From Limnospira sp050045915 (GTDB lineage Bacteria > Cyanobacteriota > Cyanobacteriia > Cyanobacteriales > Microcoleaceae), in the NCBI GenBank assembly GCA_050045915.1, contig JBNGCR010000002.1, positions 43,300 through 107,299 on the forward strand: 64,000 nucleotides of DNA, read 5' to 3'. The notes below the pieces were generated by a model that saw only the letters and a program-made list of their open reading frames with translations, did not search any database and was not told the origin of the DNA. Shown here piece after piece: positions 35,558-44,725 of the stretch. Numbering within the stretch: the first letter of the stretch is position 1; every line of letters starts with the position of its first letter. The position numbers were made by a program, and so were the translations under genes.

Positions 35558-37636
35558 CTATTTCGACTTGCCGTTACTGCTATCGGCGGTTTCGGCAACA
35601 GTCGCCAGCACCCGTTCGGCCAGCTTGTCGGGTACTTCCTGGAGGTGGTCGAATTTCCAGTTGAAGTAGCCGACGCCCATCGTCAGCGATCGCAACTCCA
35701 CGATCAGATCCTGCATTTCCGCCTGGGGCAGATAGGCCGACACCCGGTCCCAACCTTTCCAGTCCGCGATCGGTTCGTAGCCCAAAATCTGGCCGCGGCG
35801 AGTCGTGATCAACTGGAACAGTTGTGAAGTGAACTCGTTAGGCGCACACACCTCCACCGAGGCGATGGGTTCGAGTAGGGTGGGGTGACACTCGGCCATC
35901 CCCGTCTGCATGGCCAGCCGCGCCGCCTGCTTGAACGCCTGTTCGGAACTGTCAACGGAGTGGTAGGAGCCGTTGGTGAGCGTCACCGACACGTCCACCA
36001 CCGGGAATCCCAGGGGGCCCCGTTCCAAATATTCCCGCACGCCGATTTCCACGCCGGGAATGTACTGTTTCGGCACCACGCCTCCGACGATGGTTTCGTT
36101 GAAGTTGAACCCTTCGCCCCGGGGCAGGGGGGTGATATCCAGATAGACATCCCCAAACTGCCCGTGTCCGCCGCTTTGGTGCTTGTAGCGCCCGTGGGAG
36201 CTGGTGTTGCCGCGGATGGTTTCCTTGTAGGGAATCCGGGGCGCGTGGGTGGTCATGGGCAGATTGTACTTGCGGCGCAGGCGATCGAGGGTGACTTGCA
36301 GGTGAATTTCCCCCTGTCCCCAGAGGATGACTTCGTGGGTGTCGCCGTGCTGTTCCCAGCCCAGGGAGGGATCTTCCTCCATCATCTTACTGAGGGCAGC
36401 GCTGAGTTTCACCTCGTCCTTGCGGTTTTCGGGGGCGATCGCCAACGCGAAGACGGGGGGCAGAACGTGGGCTTTCGGCAATGGCTTTTTCAGGCGATCG
36501 GGTTCCGTCGTCAGGGTATCCCCGGTTTGGATGCCTTCCATGCGGGCGAGGGCGACGATTTCCCCGGTTTTTGCCGTCTGGACGCTCTGGGTTTGCTGTC
36601 CCATCAGGCGGTACATTCCCGCTGCCCGGATGCCGTTGAGGACAATGCCTTCGGCGAGTTCCCCCTGCCACACTCGCACCAGGGAGAGTTTGCCGCCCTG
36701 GGGGGTGTAGAAGGTTTTCAGGACTTGGGCGATGGGGAAGTCCTCCTTCGCCTTCAGTCCCCGCCGTTCGGCTGTCAAGCCCGGTTCGGGGGCCTCCCGC
36801 ACCAGGGCATCGAGGAGCGATCGCACCCCGTATTCCAATTCCGCCGCCCCTAAAAAGACGGGGACGATCAGATCCGAACCCAACTCCATTTTCAAATCTT
36901 TGACGATTTCTTCCTGGGGCGGTTCGATCTCTTCGAGGAGTTCTTCTAATAAGTGGTCGTCGAAGTTGGAGAGTTCCTCCAACATTTCCTGACGGGCCGA
37001 GTGTTCCAACGCTTGGAGTTCCTCGGGCATCGGCACGGGATCGGAGGGGGCGCCGGGGTGGTAGTGGTAGGCTTGCTCTGTCACCAGATCGATAAAACCG
37101 ATCAATTCCGACCCCTTGGCGATCGGATATTGTTGGGGCACGATCGGGCGTGTCGAAACCGTTTTTAGAGCGTTCAACAACTCTAAAAAGTTAATCGTGC
37201 AGCCCTCTTCGTCGTCGAAGGCGCGATCCATTTTATTGATGAAGACGATGTGGGGAATTTCCCAGTCATCGAGAAACTTAAATATAGGGGATAATGTGAG
37301 GATGCGGCTGGGCTCGGGTTCGCAAACGATGACGGCGAGTCCGGCTCCGATCAAAGCATTGTAGGTTTCTTGAGCAAATTCCACTGAACCCGGACAGTCG
37401 AGGAAAGTAAAGCGAATGCCGCCGTACTCGGTACTGGCGGCATTGACTTCGACGCTCATATCGCGATCGCGAGCCTCGGCAACCCCATCCCCCAGGCGGT
37501 TGCTTTCTTTGACCGTTCCTTTGCGGGTGATCGCCCCCGTCGCGAACAACAGGCTCTCTAGCAGGGCAGTTTTGCCACTCAAATAGGGGCCGACAATGGC
37601 GACATTACGATTTTCTGAAGTGACATTATTTTTCAT
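35558..37636 (-). CDS. Elongation factor G-like GTPase (EF-G paralogue)
   Basis: A 692-residue translational GTPase with all EF-G domains: P-loop GPYLSGKT (16-23), switch II DCPGS (80-84), NKMD (G4), then domains II-V ending GYFNWKFDHLQEVPDKLAER. Canonical EF-G has DTPGH at switch II; here the catalytic histidine position is serine 84. The divergence in the G1-G3 region puts it in the EF-G-like paralogue group rather than the main fusA. A Shine-Dalgarno AGGAG lies just upstream. The paralogue's role (translocation under stress, recycling) is unknown. Confidence 0.88.
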   Translation of the reverse strand: MKNNVTSENRNVAIVGPYLSGKTALLESLLFATGAITRKGTVKESNRLGDGVAEARDRDMSVEVNAASTEYGGIRFTFLDCPGSVEFAQETYNALIGAGLAVIVCEPEPSRILTLSPIFKFLDDWEIPHIVFINKMDRAFDDEEGCTINFLELLNALKTVSTRPIVPQQYPIAKGSELIGFIDLVTEQAYHYHPGAPSDPVPMPEELQALEHSARQEMLEELSNFDDHLLEELLEEIEPPQEEIVKDLKMELGSDLIVPVFLGAAELEYGVRSLLDALVREAPEPGLTAERRGLKAKEDFPIAQVLKTFYTPQGGKLSLVRVWQGELAEGIVLNGIRAAGMYRLMGQQTQSVQTAKTGEIVALARMEGIQTGDTLTTEPDRLKKPLPKAHVLPPVFALAIAPENRKDEVKLSAALSKMMEEDPSLGWEQHGDTHEVILWGQGEIHLQVTLDRLRRKYNLPMTTHAPRIPYKETIRGNTSSHGRYKHQSGGHGQFGDVYLDITPLPRGEGFNFNETIVGGVVPKQYIPGVEIGVREYLERGPLGFPVVDVSVTLTNGSYHSVDSSEQAFKQAARLAMQTGMAECHPTLLEPIASVEVCAPNEFTSQLFQLITTRRGQILGYEPIADWKGWDRVSAYLPQAEMQDLIVELRSLTMGVGYFNWKFDHLQEVPDKLAERVLATVAETADSSNGKSK

Positions 37637-38093
37637 CGGAAGATCTCCTCAAGCAAGAACATCATGTGAGATTTAATATGGTTCCGAAATTGAACACGGC
37701 GATCGCGAAACTTGCCCCCCAAACATTAAGATTTGCTTAAAATTAAAAATCGGTCAGATTGGGGATTGACGGATACAGCAAATGATGATAAACAATGCCG
37801 GTTATGCTCTGCGATTCGCGTTCCTCGGTTCGGAATTAAATCCACACTCAATGCTCTTTCAACAATGGTTATACAGTGTAAGATAGCTTCTCTCCCTCCC
37901 AACGCCGATGAAGTTAATCCAGTCTCAATGCAAATGTCGGAGATCGAGATTAGCCTATCTCTTAATTTAGAATGTTTTGCCCCCAAGTTAACGTCCCGTT
38001 AATCAAAAAAAACATTATTAACTTTTTCGGCGTTTTGTAAAGTAATGTTGCCCGCTCCCCGATCTGGCAACCGGCAGAACGGCTAAAACCACC
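37637..38093. other. Intergenic region, no gene supported
   Basis: About 455 bp. Both strands have open stretches of about 85 codons (37726-38002) with TTG-type or uncertain starts, no ribosome binding site and no recognisable family, so I do not call a gene. It contains the promoter of the EF-G paralogue and an AT-rich stretch near 38000-38040 downstream of sppA. Confidence 0.4.
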
Positions 38094-39902
38094 TCACTCC
38101 ATCCGCAAATTGAACGGCAACCGGGTATAAATTCCCCGAGGATCGTTGAGATATTGCAGAACCGTCAGTTCTTGATAAAGTTGCACCAGTTCGGCTTTCA
38201 GGGAGTTCGAGCCTCCAGCTTCGCTGACGAGCAGACTTTCCAAAAGCCGCTCCTCGAAGCTGCGGGTTTTCGGGTACTCTTCGATTCTCCAATCATCCCC
38301 GAGTTCCGCCGTTTCGGCGACAGCGACGATCGCATCTTCCAAACCGCCGATCTCGTCCACCAACCCCAACTCCCGAGCCTGTACCCCCGACCAGATGCGC
38401 CCCCGAGCAATTTCCGCCACCGTCGTTTCCGGCAACTTGCGGAACTCCGCCACCCCGGCGATAAAGCGATCATAAATCAGATCCACGATCGCCTGAATCC
38501 GTTCAAGTTCTTCGGGAGTTTTCGGGCGACTGATAGAATTCAACTCAGCAAAGGGTCCCGTTTTCACCCCGTCCCAGGTGATCCCGTTTTCGTTAGCGAT
38601 TTCCTGGACATTGAAATGCAATCCGAACACACCGATCGAGCCGGTGATCGTGTTCGGTTCGGCCAAAATGCGATCGGCCCCCATCGAAATCCAATAGCCC
38701 CCCGACGCCGCATAATTGCCCATCGAGACAACAATCGGTTTTTCCCCCCGAAGCAACTTCACCTCCCGTCCGATCACCTCAGAAGCGGTGGCGCTGCCCC
38801 CCGGACTATTGACCCGCAACACGACACCCTTCACCTGATCGTCCCGCCGCAACTTTCGCAACACCGACGCCAGACGATCGCCCCCAATTTGATTAGGCAG
38901 GCCCCGGCCATCCACAATGTCCCCGTTGGCGTAAACCACCGCAATTTGGTTTCGGCTCGTCGAGTCCCCCGCCGCCGTTCTGACCACCTGCGGCGTCCGG
39001 GAATAGGCCCGGATGCCGATCTGCTCGAAAGGTTTTTCTTCGTCCTCCTGGCCCGTGAGTTCCCGCAGGTCGGCGGCCACTTCATCGTCGTAGGCGATGC
39101 GATCGACCACTTGGCGATCGACGGCATCCTCGGCCAACAAAATCCCATTCTGCTCGACAATTTCGACCAACTGCTCGGCGGTCAAATTGCGGCTCTCACC
39201 GATCGGAAGGGCGAATTCCCGCCACAAATCCTCGAGCAGCCGCCGGGTTTGCTCCCGATTTTCCGGACTCATCTGTTGTTGCAGGAACGGCTCGACGGCA
39301 GATTTGTACTCTCCGACCCGCGTCACCTGCACTCCGATGCCGAACTTTTGCAGGGCCCCGGCAAAAAACATGATTTCGGAGCTCAGTCCGTTCATCTCCA
39401 CCGTCCCCATCGGGTGGACGACGACCGTATCAGCCACCGAGCCGAGATAATATTCCCGCTCCGTCCAGTCGATATCGTAGGCGACGATCGTTTTCCCCGC
39501 TTCTCGGAACCGTTGCAGCGCTTGGCGGACTTCCTTTAAATTGGCGAGTCCCGTGGGGGTGTCGCCGCTCGCGCCACGCAGATACAGGCCGACAATTTTA
39601 TCGTCCTGGCTGGCGCGATCGAGACTTTCCAATAATAGCCGCAACTGGATCGAACCCGTGGTATCTTCGGCCAGCGTCTTTTGCAGTAATTCAGGCCCCG
39701 TGGATTCGGCAGAGGTGTCGCTGATGCCGAGGGAGAGGTCGAAAACCAGCACGGATTTATCTTTGAGGACGGTTTCCGTGTCCCTGGAGGCGCTTGCCAC
39801 GATCAAAAATGCCAGTCCTCCGATGCCAAATACCGTCAGGAGAATCAGTCCCAGGAGATTGCCGACCAGACTGGCCAGGGTGTATTTCAAAAAGTCTTTC
39901 AT
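38094..39902 (-). CDS. sppA: Signal peptide peptidase SppA, 67-kDa type (protease IV)
   Basis: A membrane-bound serine protease that clears signal peptides; in cyanobacteria SppA1 is tied to light acclimation. The 602 residues have an N-terminal membrane helix (about 12-38) and tandem S49 domains. The Ser/Lys dyad of the long form is intact: K200 (GEYKSAVEPF) in the first domain and S400 (NYAASGGYWIS) in the second, matching E. coli K209/S409. NSPGGSATASE is at 365-375. The fni gene is the next gene on the same strand, 65 bp upstream. Confidence 0.93.
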   Translation of the reverse strand: MKDFLKYTLASLVGNLLGLILLTVFGIGGLAFLIVASASRDTETVLKDKSVLVFDLSLGISDTSAESTGPELLQKTLAEDTTGSIQLRLLLESLDRASQDDKIVGLYLRGASGDTPTGLANLKEVRQALQRFREAGKTIVAYDIDWTEREYYLGSVADTVVVHPMGTVEMNGLSSEIMFFAGALQKFGIGVQVTRVGEYKSAVEPFLQQQMSPENREQTRRLLEDLWREFALPIGESRNLTAEQLVEIVEQNGILLAEDAVDRQVVDRIAYDDEVAADLRELTGQEDEEKPFEQIGIRAYSRTPQVVRTAAGDSTSRNQIAVVYANGDIVDGRGLPNQIGGDRLASVLRKLRRDDQVKGVVLRVNSPGGSATASEVIGREVKLLRGEKPIVVSMGNYAASGGYWISMGADRILAEPNTITGSIGVFGLHFNVQEIANENGITWDGVKTGPFAELNSISRPKTPEELERIQAIVDLIYDRFIAGVAEFRKLPETTVAEIARGRIWSGVQARELGLVDEIGGLEDAIVAVAETAELGDDWRIEEYPKTRSFEERLLESLLVSEAGGSNSLKAELVQLYQELTVLQYLNDPRGIYTRLPFNLRME

Positions 39903-39967
39903 GGGGAGATCTGCAGGGTAGGGGATGGGGCCGGTTTGAGAACGGTCACAGTTAACTTATTCTTGAT

Positions 39968-41038
39968 CTATGTTAATTGTTCCAAGGCCCGCGATCGCTT
40001 CAGCGCTTCCGGAGTCGCATTCCCCGTACAAAATAGCGCCGTGGAGAGTTCCGCCACCAGCATTTCTAACAGGGTATCGACGGCGGCTTCCGACTCGGCT
40101 GCGGCCTGCAAAAACGGCCAAGCCAACCCCGCCAAATCCGCCCCCAGGGCGATCGCTTTGGCGACATCCAACCCGTTGCGGAGTCCCCCAGAGGCAATTA
40201 ACGGAATTTCCGGCGCGATCGCCCGAACTTGTTTCAGACAGGTCGCCGTGGGCAAACCCCAGTCGGCGAAGGTTTCCCCCAACCGTCGCTGGCGGGGATC
40301 TTTCGCCCGCTCCCCCTCGATCCGCGCCCAGGACGTGCCACCCGCCCCCGCCACGTCGATGGCGCTGACTCCGGCTTCGATCAGTTTTTCCGCCATTTTC
40401 CCGGAAATGCCGTTCCCCACTTCTTTGGCGATCACGGGGATGGGCAGCTTAATGCATAAATTATGTATTTTGTCAAGTAGTCCGCGAAAATTCTTGTCGC
40501 CCTCGGTTTGGATGCACTCCTGCAGGGGATTCAGGTGCAAAATCAAGGCATCGGCCTCCAGCAGATCCACCACCCGCCGACATTGGTCCAAACCATAGCT
40601 GTAGTTGAGTTGCACCGCCCCCAAATTGGCGAATAACAGGATATCCGGGGCCAGCGATCGCACCGCGAACGTGGGGGCGACCTCCGGCCTTTCCACCGCC
40701 ACCCGCTGGGAACCGACCCCCATCGCGATTTGGTGCCGTCCGGCGACTTTGGCGAGGCGGGTGTTGATCAGTTTTGCCTGTTCGGTACCCCCCGTCATGG
40801 AGGAAATCAGCAGCGGCGCCCCGAGGGATTTGCCGAGGAATTCCGTCGAGACATCTACATCGCCGAGGTCGATTTCGGGGAGGCAGCAGTGGGCGAAACG
40901 GTAGCGATCGAATCCGGTGGTTTGTCGCCGAAACTGCACGTCCTCCTCCAGGCAGATTCGCAGGTGATCGGCTTTGCGGTTTTGGGTCTGGCGATCGGAG
41001 TCAGACGATTGGGTTGTCGGTGTGGATGGGAGAGACAT
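39968..41038 (-). CDS. fni: Isopentenyl-diphosphate delta-isomerase, type 2 (FMN-dependent)
   Basis: Interconverts IPP and DMAPP for isoprenoids, carotenoids and chlorophyll side chains. The 356 residues show RKADHLRICLEEDVQF, LISSMTGGTEQAKLIN, GVGSQRVAVERPEV, LHLNPLQECIQTEGDKNF (the Q/E catalytic region), VIAKEVGNGIS and DVAGAGGTSWARIE, then the FMN phosphate loop IASGGLRNGLDVAKAIALGA. The frame is open 24 codons upstream of the ATG at 41038, but that part has no family resemblance. Confidence 0.95.
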   Translation of the reverse strand: MSLPSTPTTQSSDSDRQTQNRKADHLRICLEEDVQFRRQTTGFDRYRFAHCCLPEIDLGDVDVSTEFLGKSLGAPLLISSMTGGTEQAKLINTRLAKVAGRHQIAMGVGSQRVAVERPEVAPTFAVRSLAPDILLFANLGAVQLNYSYGLDQCRRVVDLLEADALILHLNPLQECIQTEGDKNFRGLLDKIHNLCIKLPIPVIAKEVGNGISGKMAEKLIEAGVSAIDVAGAGGTSWARIEGERAKDPRQRRLGETFADWGLPTATCLKQVRAIAPEIPLIASGGLRNGLDVAKAIALGADLAGLAWPFLQAAAESEAAVDTLLEMLVAELSTALFCTGNATPEALKRSRALEQLT

Positions 41039-41136
41039 TGCGGGCAAAACACAAACTGCACGTTCTCCAGTATCACTCAATCTGGATGTCCGTTCCTGAA
41101 ATTGAAACATTTCTTACCTCGCCGAGAAACCGGCGA

Positions 41137-41254
41137 TATAGCAATGCGCGCTCGTATAGTTACAAAACCTATAAAAGGGAGTCGGGAGTCGGGAGTCGGT
41201 CGTAGAGAGATCGATCATTCCCGGCGTTTAACCACGCCAGCGCTCGTTGCGATA
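41137..41254 (+). repeat. MITE-like family A, full copy
   Basis: 118 bp. The left end is TATAGCAATGCGCGCTCG and the right end is the complement of TATCGCAACGAGCGCTGG. The middle has three GGGAGTC heptamers, then ATCGATCATTCCCGGCG. A family D repeat follows almost directly (41258-41320). Confidence 0.8.
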
Positions 41255-41257
41255 ACT

Positions 41258-41320
41258 AGAAACCGGGTTTCTACTCCGATCTCGGTGGGAAACCCAAACG
41301 CCTTCTAGAAACCCGGTTTT
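41258..41320. repeat. Dispersed family D repeat
   Basis: AGAAACCGGGTTTCT (41258-41272) and AGAAACCCGGTTTT (41307-41320) flank a 34-bp core; the related copies are at 27690-27754 and 62496-62560. Confidence 0.75.
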
Positions 41321-41353
41321 TAGGCCAGATCTCCACACCCCACCCCCTAAATT

Positions 41354-41890
41354 TTACGATGGGGCGATCAACTCTACGCGATCGCACCCGTCCTCCTCTT
41401 CGAGATACACCCGCACCTCTTCCTCCCGAGAGGTGGGCAGTTCCTTGCCGATAAAATCCGCCTGGATGGGGAGTTGGCGGTGGCCGCGATCGACCAAAAC
41501 CGCTAGTTGGATCGCTTCCGGGCGCCCGTACTCGATCGTCGCATTCAACGCCGCCCGGATGGTGCGTCCGCTGTAGATGACATCATCGACCAAAACCACC
41601 GTTGTGCCCGTCAGGTCGAAGGGAATCCGGGTCTGGGCCGGCGTCCGCATCCCGACTTTATCCAAATCGTCCCGGTAAAAGGTGATGTCGAGGGCGCCGA
41701 TGGGGACTTGCAATTGTTCCAGGAGGGCGATCTGGTTGGCCAGCCGTTGCGAGAGGGGCACGCCACGGGTGTAGATTCCCAGCAACACCAGATCGGACAA
41801 ATCTCCGGCTCGTTCCACAATTTGAGAAGCCAGACGGTTCACCGTCCGACGCAGTTCTTCGGGGGAGAGGATTTCGACAAGTTTCGTCAT
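41354..41890 (-). CDS. pyrR: Bifunctional PyrR: pyr operon attenuator / uracil phosphoribosyltransferase
   Basis: A 178-residue phosphoribosyltransferase. The PRPP-binding signature VVLVDDVIYSGRT is intact, with GIYTRGVPLSQRLA and DITFYRDDL typical of PyrR. In Bacillus it binds pyr mRNA and also has UPRT activity; the RNA-binding role in cyanobacteria is not proven. No pyrimidine gene is adjacent and I saw no PyrR attenuator nearby. Confidence 0.93.
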   Translation of the reverse strand: MTKLVEILSPEELRRTVNRLASQIVERAGDLSDLVLLGIYTRGVPLSQRLANQIALLEQLQVPIGALDITFYRDDLDKVGMRTPAQTRIPFDLTGTTVVLVDDVIYSGRTIRAALNATIEYGRPEAIQLAVLVDRGHRQLPIQADFIGKELPTSREEEVRVYLEEEDGCDRVELIAPS

Positions 41891-42011
41891 GGTTCCAAAC
41901 GGCCAGATTCGGACAGGGAGTCAAATTGAAGGCGAATTTAATTGCATTTTAGAGTTAAAACGCCTATCGATCCATCCGATGCCGTGGAATTTCGCCCCAT
42001 CGTTCGATATT

Positions 42012-42102
42012 GTTAGTCATTTGAAAATCTCCTAGCCCCCAAACCCCCCAATCCTGGGGGCTTTGATCCGATCGAGTTTTCACGAATCATTTCACACTGC
42101 TA
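42012..42102. repeat. MITE-like family C, second copy
   Basis: The reverse complement begins TAGCAGTGTGAAATGATTCG, continues with AAAGCCCCCAGGATTGGGGG and ends near TTTTCAAATGACTA. It aligns with 17564-17661; the outer end distal to TAGCAGTGTG is decayed. Confidence 0.7.
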
Positions 42103-42153
42103 TAGCAGTCGCTACGACGTTTAGGACAGATTTCCCCACTCCCCACTCCCTTC

Positions 42154-43149
42154 TCACCCCCCCCGCAGCATCCAACCCATACCCATTGCCAATCCCAACC
42201 ATAAAAAAATGCAAACGCGGGTCATGTGTAGGGCCGCATCGATGGTATCTGATGTAATCGGATGAATTGGATCTCCTAATTTGGGCTTTTGTTTGATTTG
42301 TCCCCGATATCGATTGGTTCCCCCTAACTGCACGCCGAGGGCGGCCGCGTAGGCACATTCACTCCAACCGGCGTTGGGACTCGGGTCGTGAATGGCATCC
42401 CGCCGACAAATTGTTAAAACCCGTTTGGGTTGTTTGGATAAGAGAGCGATGGTGAGGACGGTCAGACGGCAGGGAAGCCAAGTTAGAAAATCTTCAAATT
42501 TCGCACTAAACCACCCGATATCGGTGTAGGGTGCCTCTCGATAACCGATTGTTGAATCGAGGGTACTCGCCGCCTTGTAGGCGATCGCGAGGGGGACACT
42601 TCCGAGGCCCGGTATCGCCAAGCCGAGGATGGCATAAAACAGCGGGGCCATCACCCCATCGGTGGCATTTTCTGTTATGGTTTCTAAGATAGCCCGCCAA
42701 ATTTCCGGCTCGGATAACTGTTCCGTATCTCGACCCACATACTGACTCAATCGCGATCGGGCTGTCGGCAAATCGCCACCGGCGAGGGGTTCTTGTACGT
42801 CCGCTGCCGCCGCCCTCAAACTCCGAGCCGCAAAACAACTGGCCAGGAGAATACTTTGTACTGCGATGTCTAAAATGGGATGGAGGGGAAATGGTCCGGG
42901 AAGGATCGCGATCGCCCCGACGATCGACCAACTGATAAATCCGCTACCCATCACGACTCCGAAACCGAGTACAATACCGGCGAGCTTCTGAGAGAAAGGG
43001 GCTTTCAAGTATCGGAAGACGGGCTGGGTCAATTGGGCGATCGCCCATCCCATCACCTGCACCGGATGTATCCAATTCCACGGGTCGCCGATCAGGTAAT
43101 CTAAACAGGCGGCGATCGCTAAAACGGCTATACAATTGATGTCGATCAT
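42154..43149 (-). CDS. cbiB: Adenosylcobinamide-phosphate synthase CbiB/CobD
   Basis: A membrane enzyme of cobalamin or pseudocobalamin synthesis that attaches the aminopropanol arm to cobyric acid. The 331 residues include the family marks YLIGDPWNWIHPVQVMG at the N terminus, RSRLSQYVGRDTEQL, ETITENATDGVMAPLFY and YREAPYTDIGWFSAKFEDFL, then SPNAGWSECAYAAALGVQLG. Several helices are visible. It stands apart from other cob genes; no cobalamin riboswitch was seen upstream. Confidence 0.93.
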   Translation of the reverse strand: MIDINCIAVLAIAACLDYLIGDPWNWIHPVQVMGWAIAQLTQPVFRYLKAPFSQKLAGIVLGFGVVMGSGFISWSIVGAIAILPGPFPLHPILDIAVQSILLASCFAARSLRAAAADVQEPLAGGDLPTARSRLSQYVGRDTEQLSEPEIWRAILETITENATDGVMAPLFYAILGLAIPGLGSVPLAIAYKAASTLDSTIGYREAPYTDIGWFSAKFEDFLTWLPCRLTVLTIALLSKQPKRVLTICRRDAIHDPSPNAGWSECAYAAALGVQLGGTNRYRGQIKQKPKLGDPIHPITSDTIDAALHMTRVCIFLWLGLAMGMGWMLRGG

Positions 43150-43239
43150 CTGTCCGGGTCAACTGTGGAATGAATGTTCAAATTGACTGAAATGGGCAAC
43201 CGTCGGTAGCCGGCGATGTTGGGTAGGGAAAAACACCGA

Positions 43240-43683
43240 TCAGACAACAAAACCGGTTTCCTCTCCTCGGGTTGCCTGCCAGCTTCGGGCATCATAATAT
43301 AGATCCTCGAGGGATATACTGTAGAGAGCCTCTTTGAGTTTCTGGTGCAGACGATTCCAGATCGTAAATGTCACCCAGTCTTCCGCTTGTTCTGCATCCG
43401 GAATATGATTGGATAGCGGTTCGATGGTTTCTCCGACTGCTTCGAGAATGTGTCCGAGGGAAATTTGGGCGGGTGAACGCGCCAATTGATACCCCCCCTG
43501 GGCGCCCCGCACGGAACGAACTAAGCCGGCCCGCCGCATCTCAATTAACAGCTTTTCCAGATAGGGTGCCGGCAGGTTTTGCCGGCGGGCAATTTCCCGG
43601 ACGGAAGCCGGTCCGATTCCTTGCTGGAGGGCGAGATCCAGGAGTGCCTTGACGCTGTAGTGTCCGCGAGTGGTTAACTTCAT
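43240..43683 (-). CDS. Rrf2 family transcriptional regulator, cysteine-free
   Basis: A 147-residue winged-helix regulator. It starts MKLTTRGHYSVKALLDLA and has the recognition region VREIARRQNLPAPYLEKLLI, then GLVRSVRGAQGGYQLARSP. IscR and NsrR coordinate a [2Fe-2S] or [4Fe-4S] cluster with three cysteines; this protein has no cysteine at all, so it cannot sense through that cluster. Targets are unknown, and no isc or suf genes are adjacent. Confidence 0.9.
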   Translation of the reverse strand: MKLTTRGHYSVKALLDLALQQGIGPASVREIARRQNLPAPYLEKLLIEMRRAGLVRSVRGAQGGYQLARSPAQISLGHILEAVGETIEPLSNHIPDAEQAEDWVTFTIWNRLHQKLKEALYSISLEDLYYDARSWQATRGEETGFVV

Positions 43684-43990
43684 TCAGGTTTTTAGATCCG
43701 ATCGCGATCGTCATCCGAGGCGGGGGTTGTGGCACCCTCAATTCCCGTGAAATCCCAGAGGTTCGGGGGATAAAGTGATGGGTAATCTGCCTTTAGATAC
43801 TTGCCGCAACGTCCCCGCGCGATCGCATAACTGACGCATCTCCCAGTTTAGGACATTTCGGGATCGCTCGAATCCTCTCATCCTGAGCTGGGGGTGGGAA
43901 TCCATCTCCCAACAGATAGATGGAGAATCTTTAGAAGAGTTGCTATCAAATGATTACCCCCCCAAAAATGTCCCCCATCGGATGAACAAA

Positions 43991-44068
43991 TTGACCGATT
44001 CGTGTAATATAGTTAATAGGTACCAATTCGAGACAAAGTATCCCGGCAGCTACCGGCATGACCGGGAT
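43991..44068 (+). promoter_or_regulatory. Candidate promoter and leader hairpin of the cyAbrB gene
   Basis: TTGACC (43991-43996) and TAATAG (44014-44019) are 17 bases apart. In the resulting ~85-base leader, ATCCCGG (44040-44046) pairs with CCGGGAT (44062-44068). The upstream region to 43684 shows nothing else I can support. Confidence 0.45.
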
Positions 44069-44113
44069 CAAACCGATGACATTATCGTGTCGAATTTTGA
44101 AGGGAAACAGTTA

Positions 44114-44506
44114 ATGGCTAAGAAGAAAAATTCCGAAGCTCAACCTCAACCGCTCACGGGTCAAGCGCTGCTTGAGAAAGTTCGAGATCTCGAAAACATG
44201 AGCAAGGAAGAGAAAGCGAGAGAATGTGGCTACTACACCCTAACTCGGGGTGGAGTCGAGCGCGTCAACATGATGAAATTCCTCAATGCGTTGATCGATG
44301 CGGAGGGAATTGAACTCGACGGCAAGCAACAAGGAAATGGCCGCGGCGGACGCTCCGCCAGCTATCGAATTAGCGTCCAGTCGAACGGCAACTTGCTGAT
44401 CGGTTCGGCCTATACCAAGCAAATGGATCTCGAACCGGGCGATGAGTTCGAGATTTCCTTGGGACGCAAGCACATTCATCTGAAACAGGTCGGTTCTGCA
44501 GAATAA
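44114..44506 (+). CDS. cyAbrB family transcriptional regulator
   Basis: A 130-residue DNA-binding protein found in all cyanobacteria; members control C/N balance, hydrogenase and stress genes. It shows the conserved PLTGQALLEKVRDLENM N-terminal part, ECGYYTLTRGGVERVNMMKF, and the C-terminal AbrB-like part SVQSNGNLLIGSAYTKQM, DLEPGDEFEISLGRKHIHLK. The lysine-rich start MAKKKNSE and the ATG at 44114 fit; the frame is open further upstream to 43940 without support. Assignment to cyAbrB1 (CalA) or cyAbrB2 is not certain. Confidence 0.9.
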   Translation: MAKKKNSEAQPQPLTGQALLEKVRDLENMSKEEKARECGYYTLTRGGVERVNMMKFLNALIDAEGIELDGKQQGNGRGGRSASYRISVQSNGNLLIGSAYTKQMDLEPGDEFEISLGRKHIHLKQVGSAE

Positions 44507-44636
44507 GATATCCCATGATTGGGAATCAATCCGATCTCCGAGAGCGCCCGAAATCGAGGCGGGTTCCTTCGATACAGACGAACAATTGCCGATCGCTGCG
44601 ATCGCACACCTATCGTGAGCATCTTCAACCCCAAAA

Positions 44637-44674
44637 TAACCCCTCAATCTCCTTTCCGGTTGAGGGGTTAAAAC
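44637..44674 (-). terminator. Rho-independent terminator
   Basis: TAACCCCTCAA (44637-44647) and TTGAGGGGTTA (44660-44670) form an 11-bp stem. Read on the minus strand it is followed by TTTT, so it most likely ends the moxR transcript and also separates it from the convergent cyAbrB gene. Confidence 0.8.
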
Positions 44675-44725
44675 AGATGCGATCGCGCCACTTTTTCCAG
44701 CGCGATCGGGCGAAAATTGCCCGCA

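Noticed and set aside
35885..36853. 322-codon open frame on the plus strand
   Set aside because: Antisense to the intact EF-G paralogue; low-complexity composition.
37726..38002. Overlapping frames of about 85 codons on both strands
   Set aside because: No ribosome binding site, weak starts and no recognisable family on either strand.
38154..39539. 461-codon open frame on the plus strand
   Set aside because: It lies wholly antisense to sppA, has arginine/proline/histidine-rich composition typical of a shadow frame, and matches no family.
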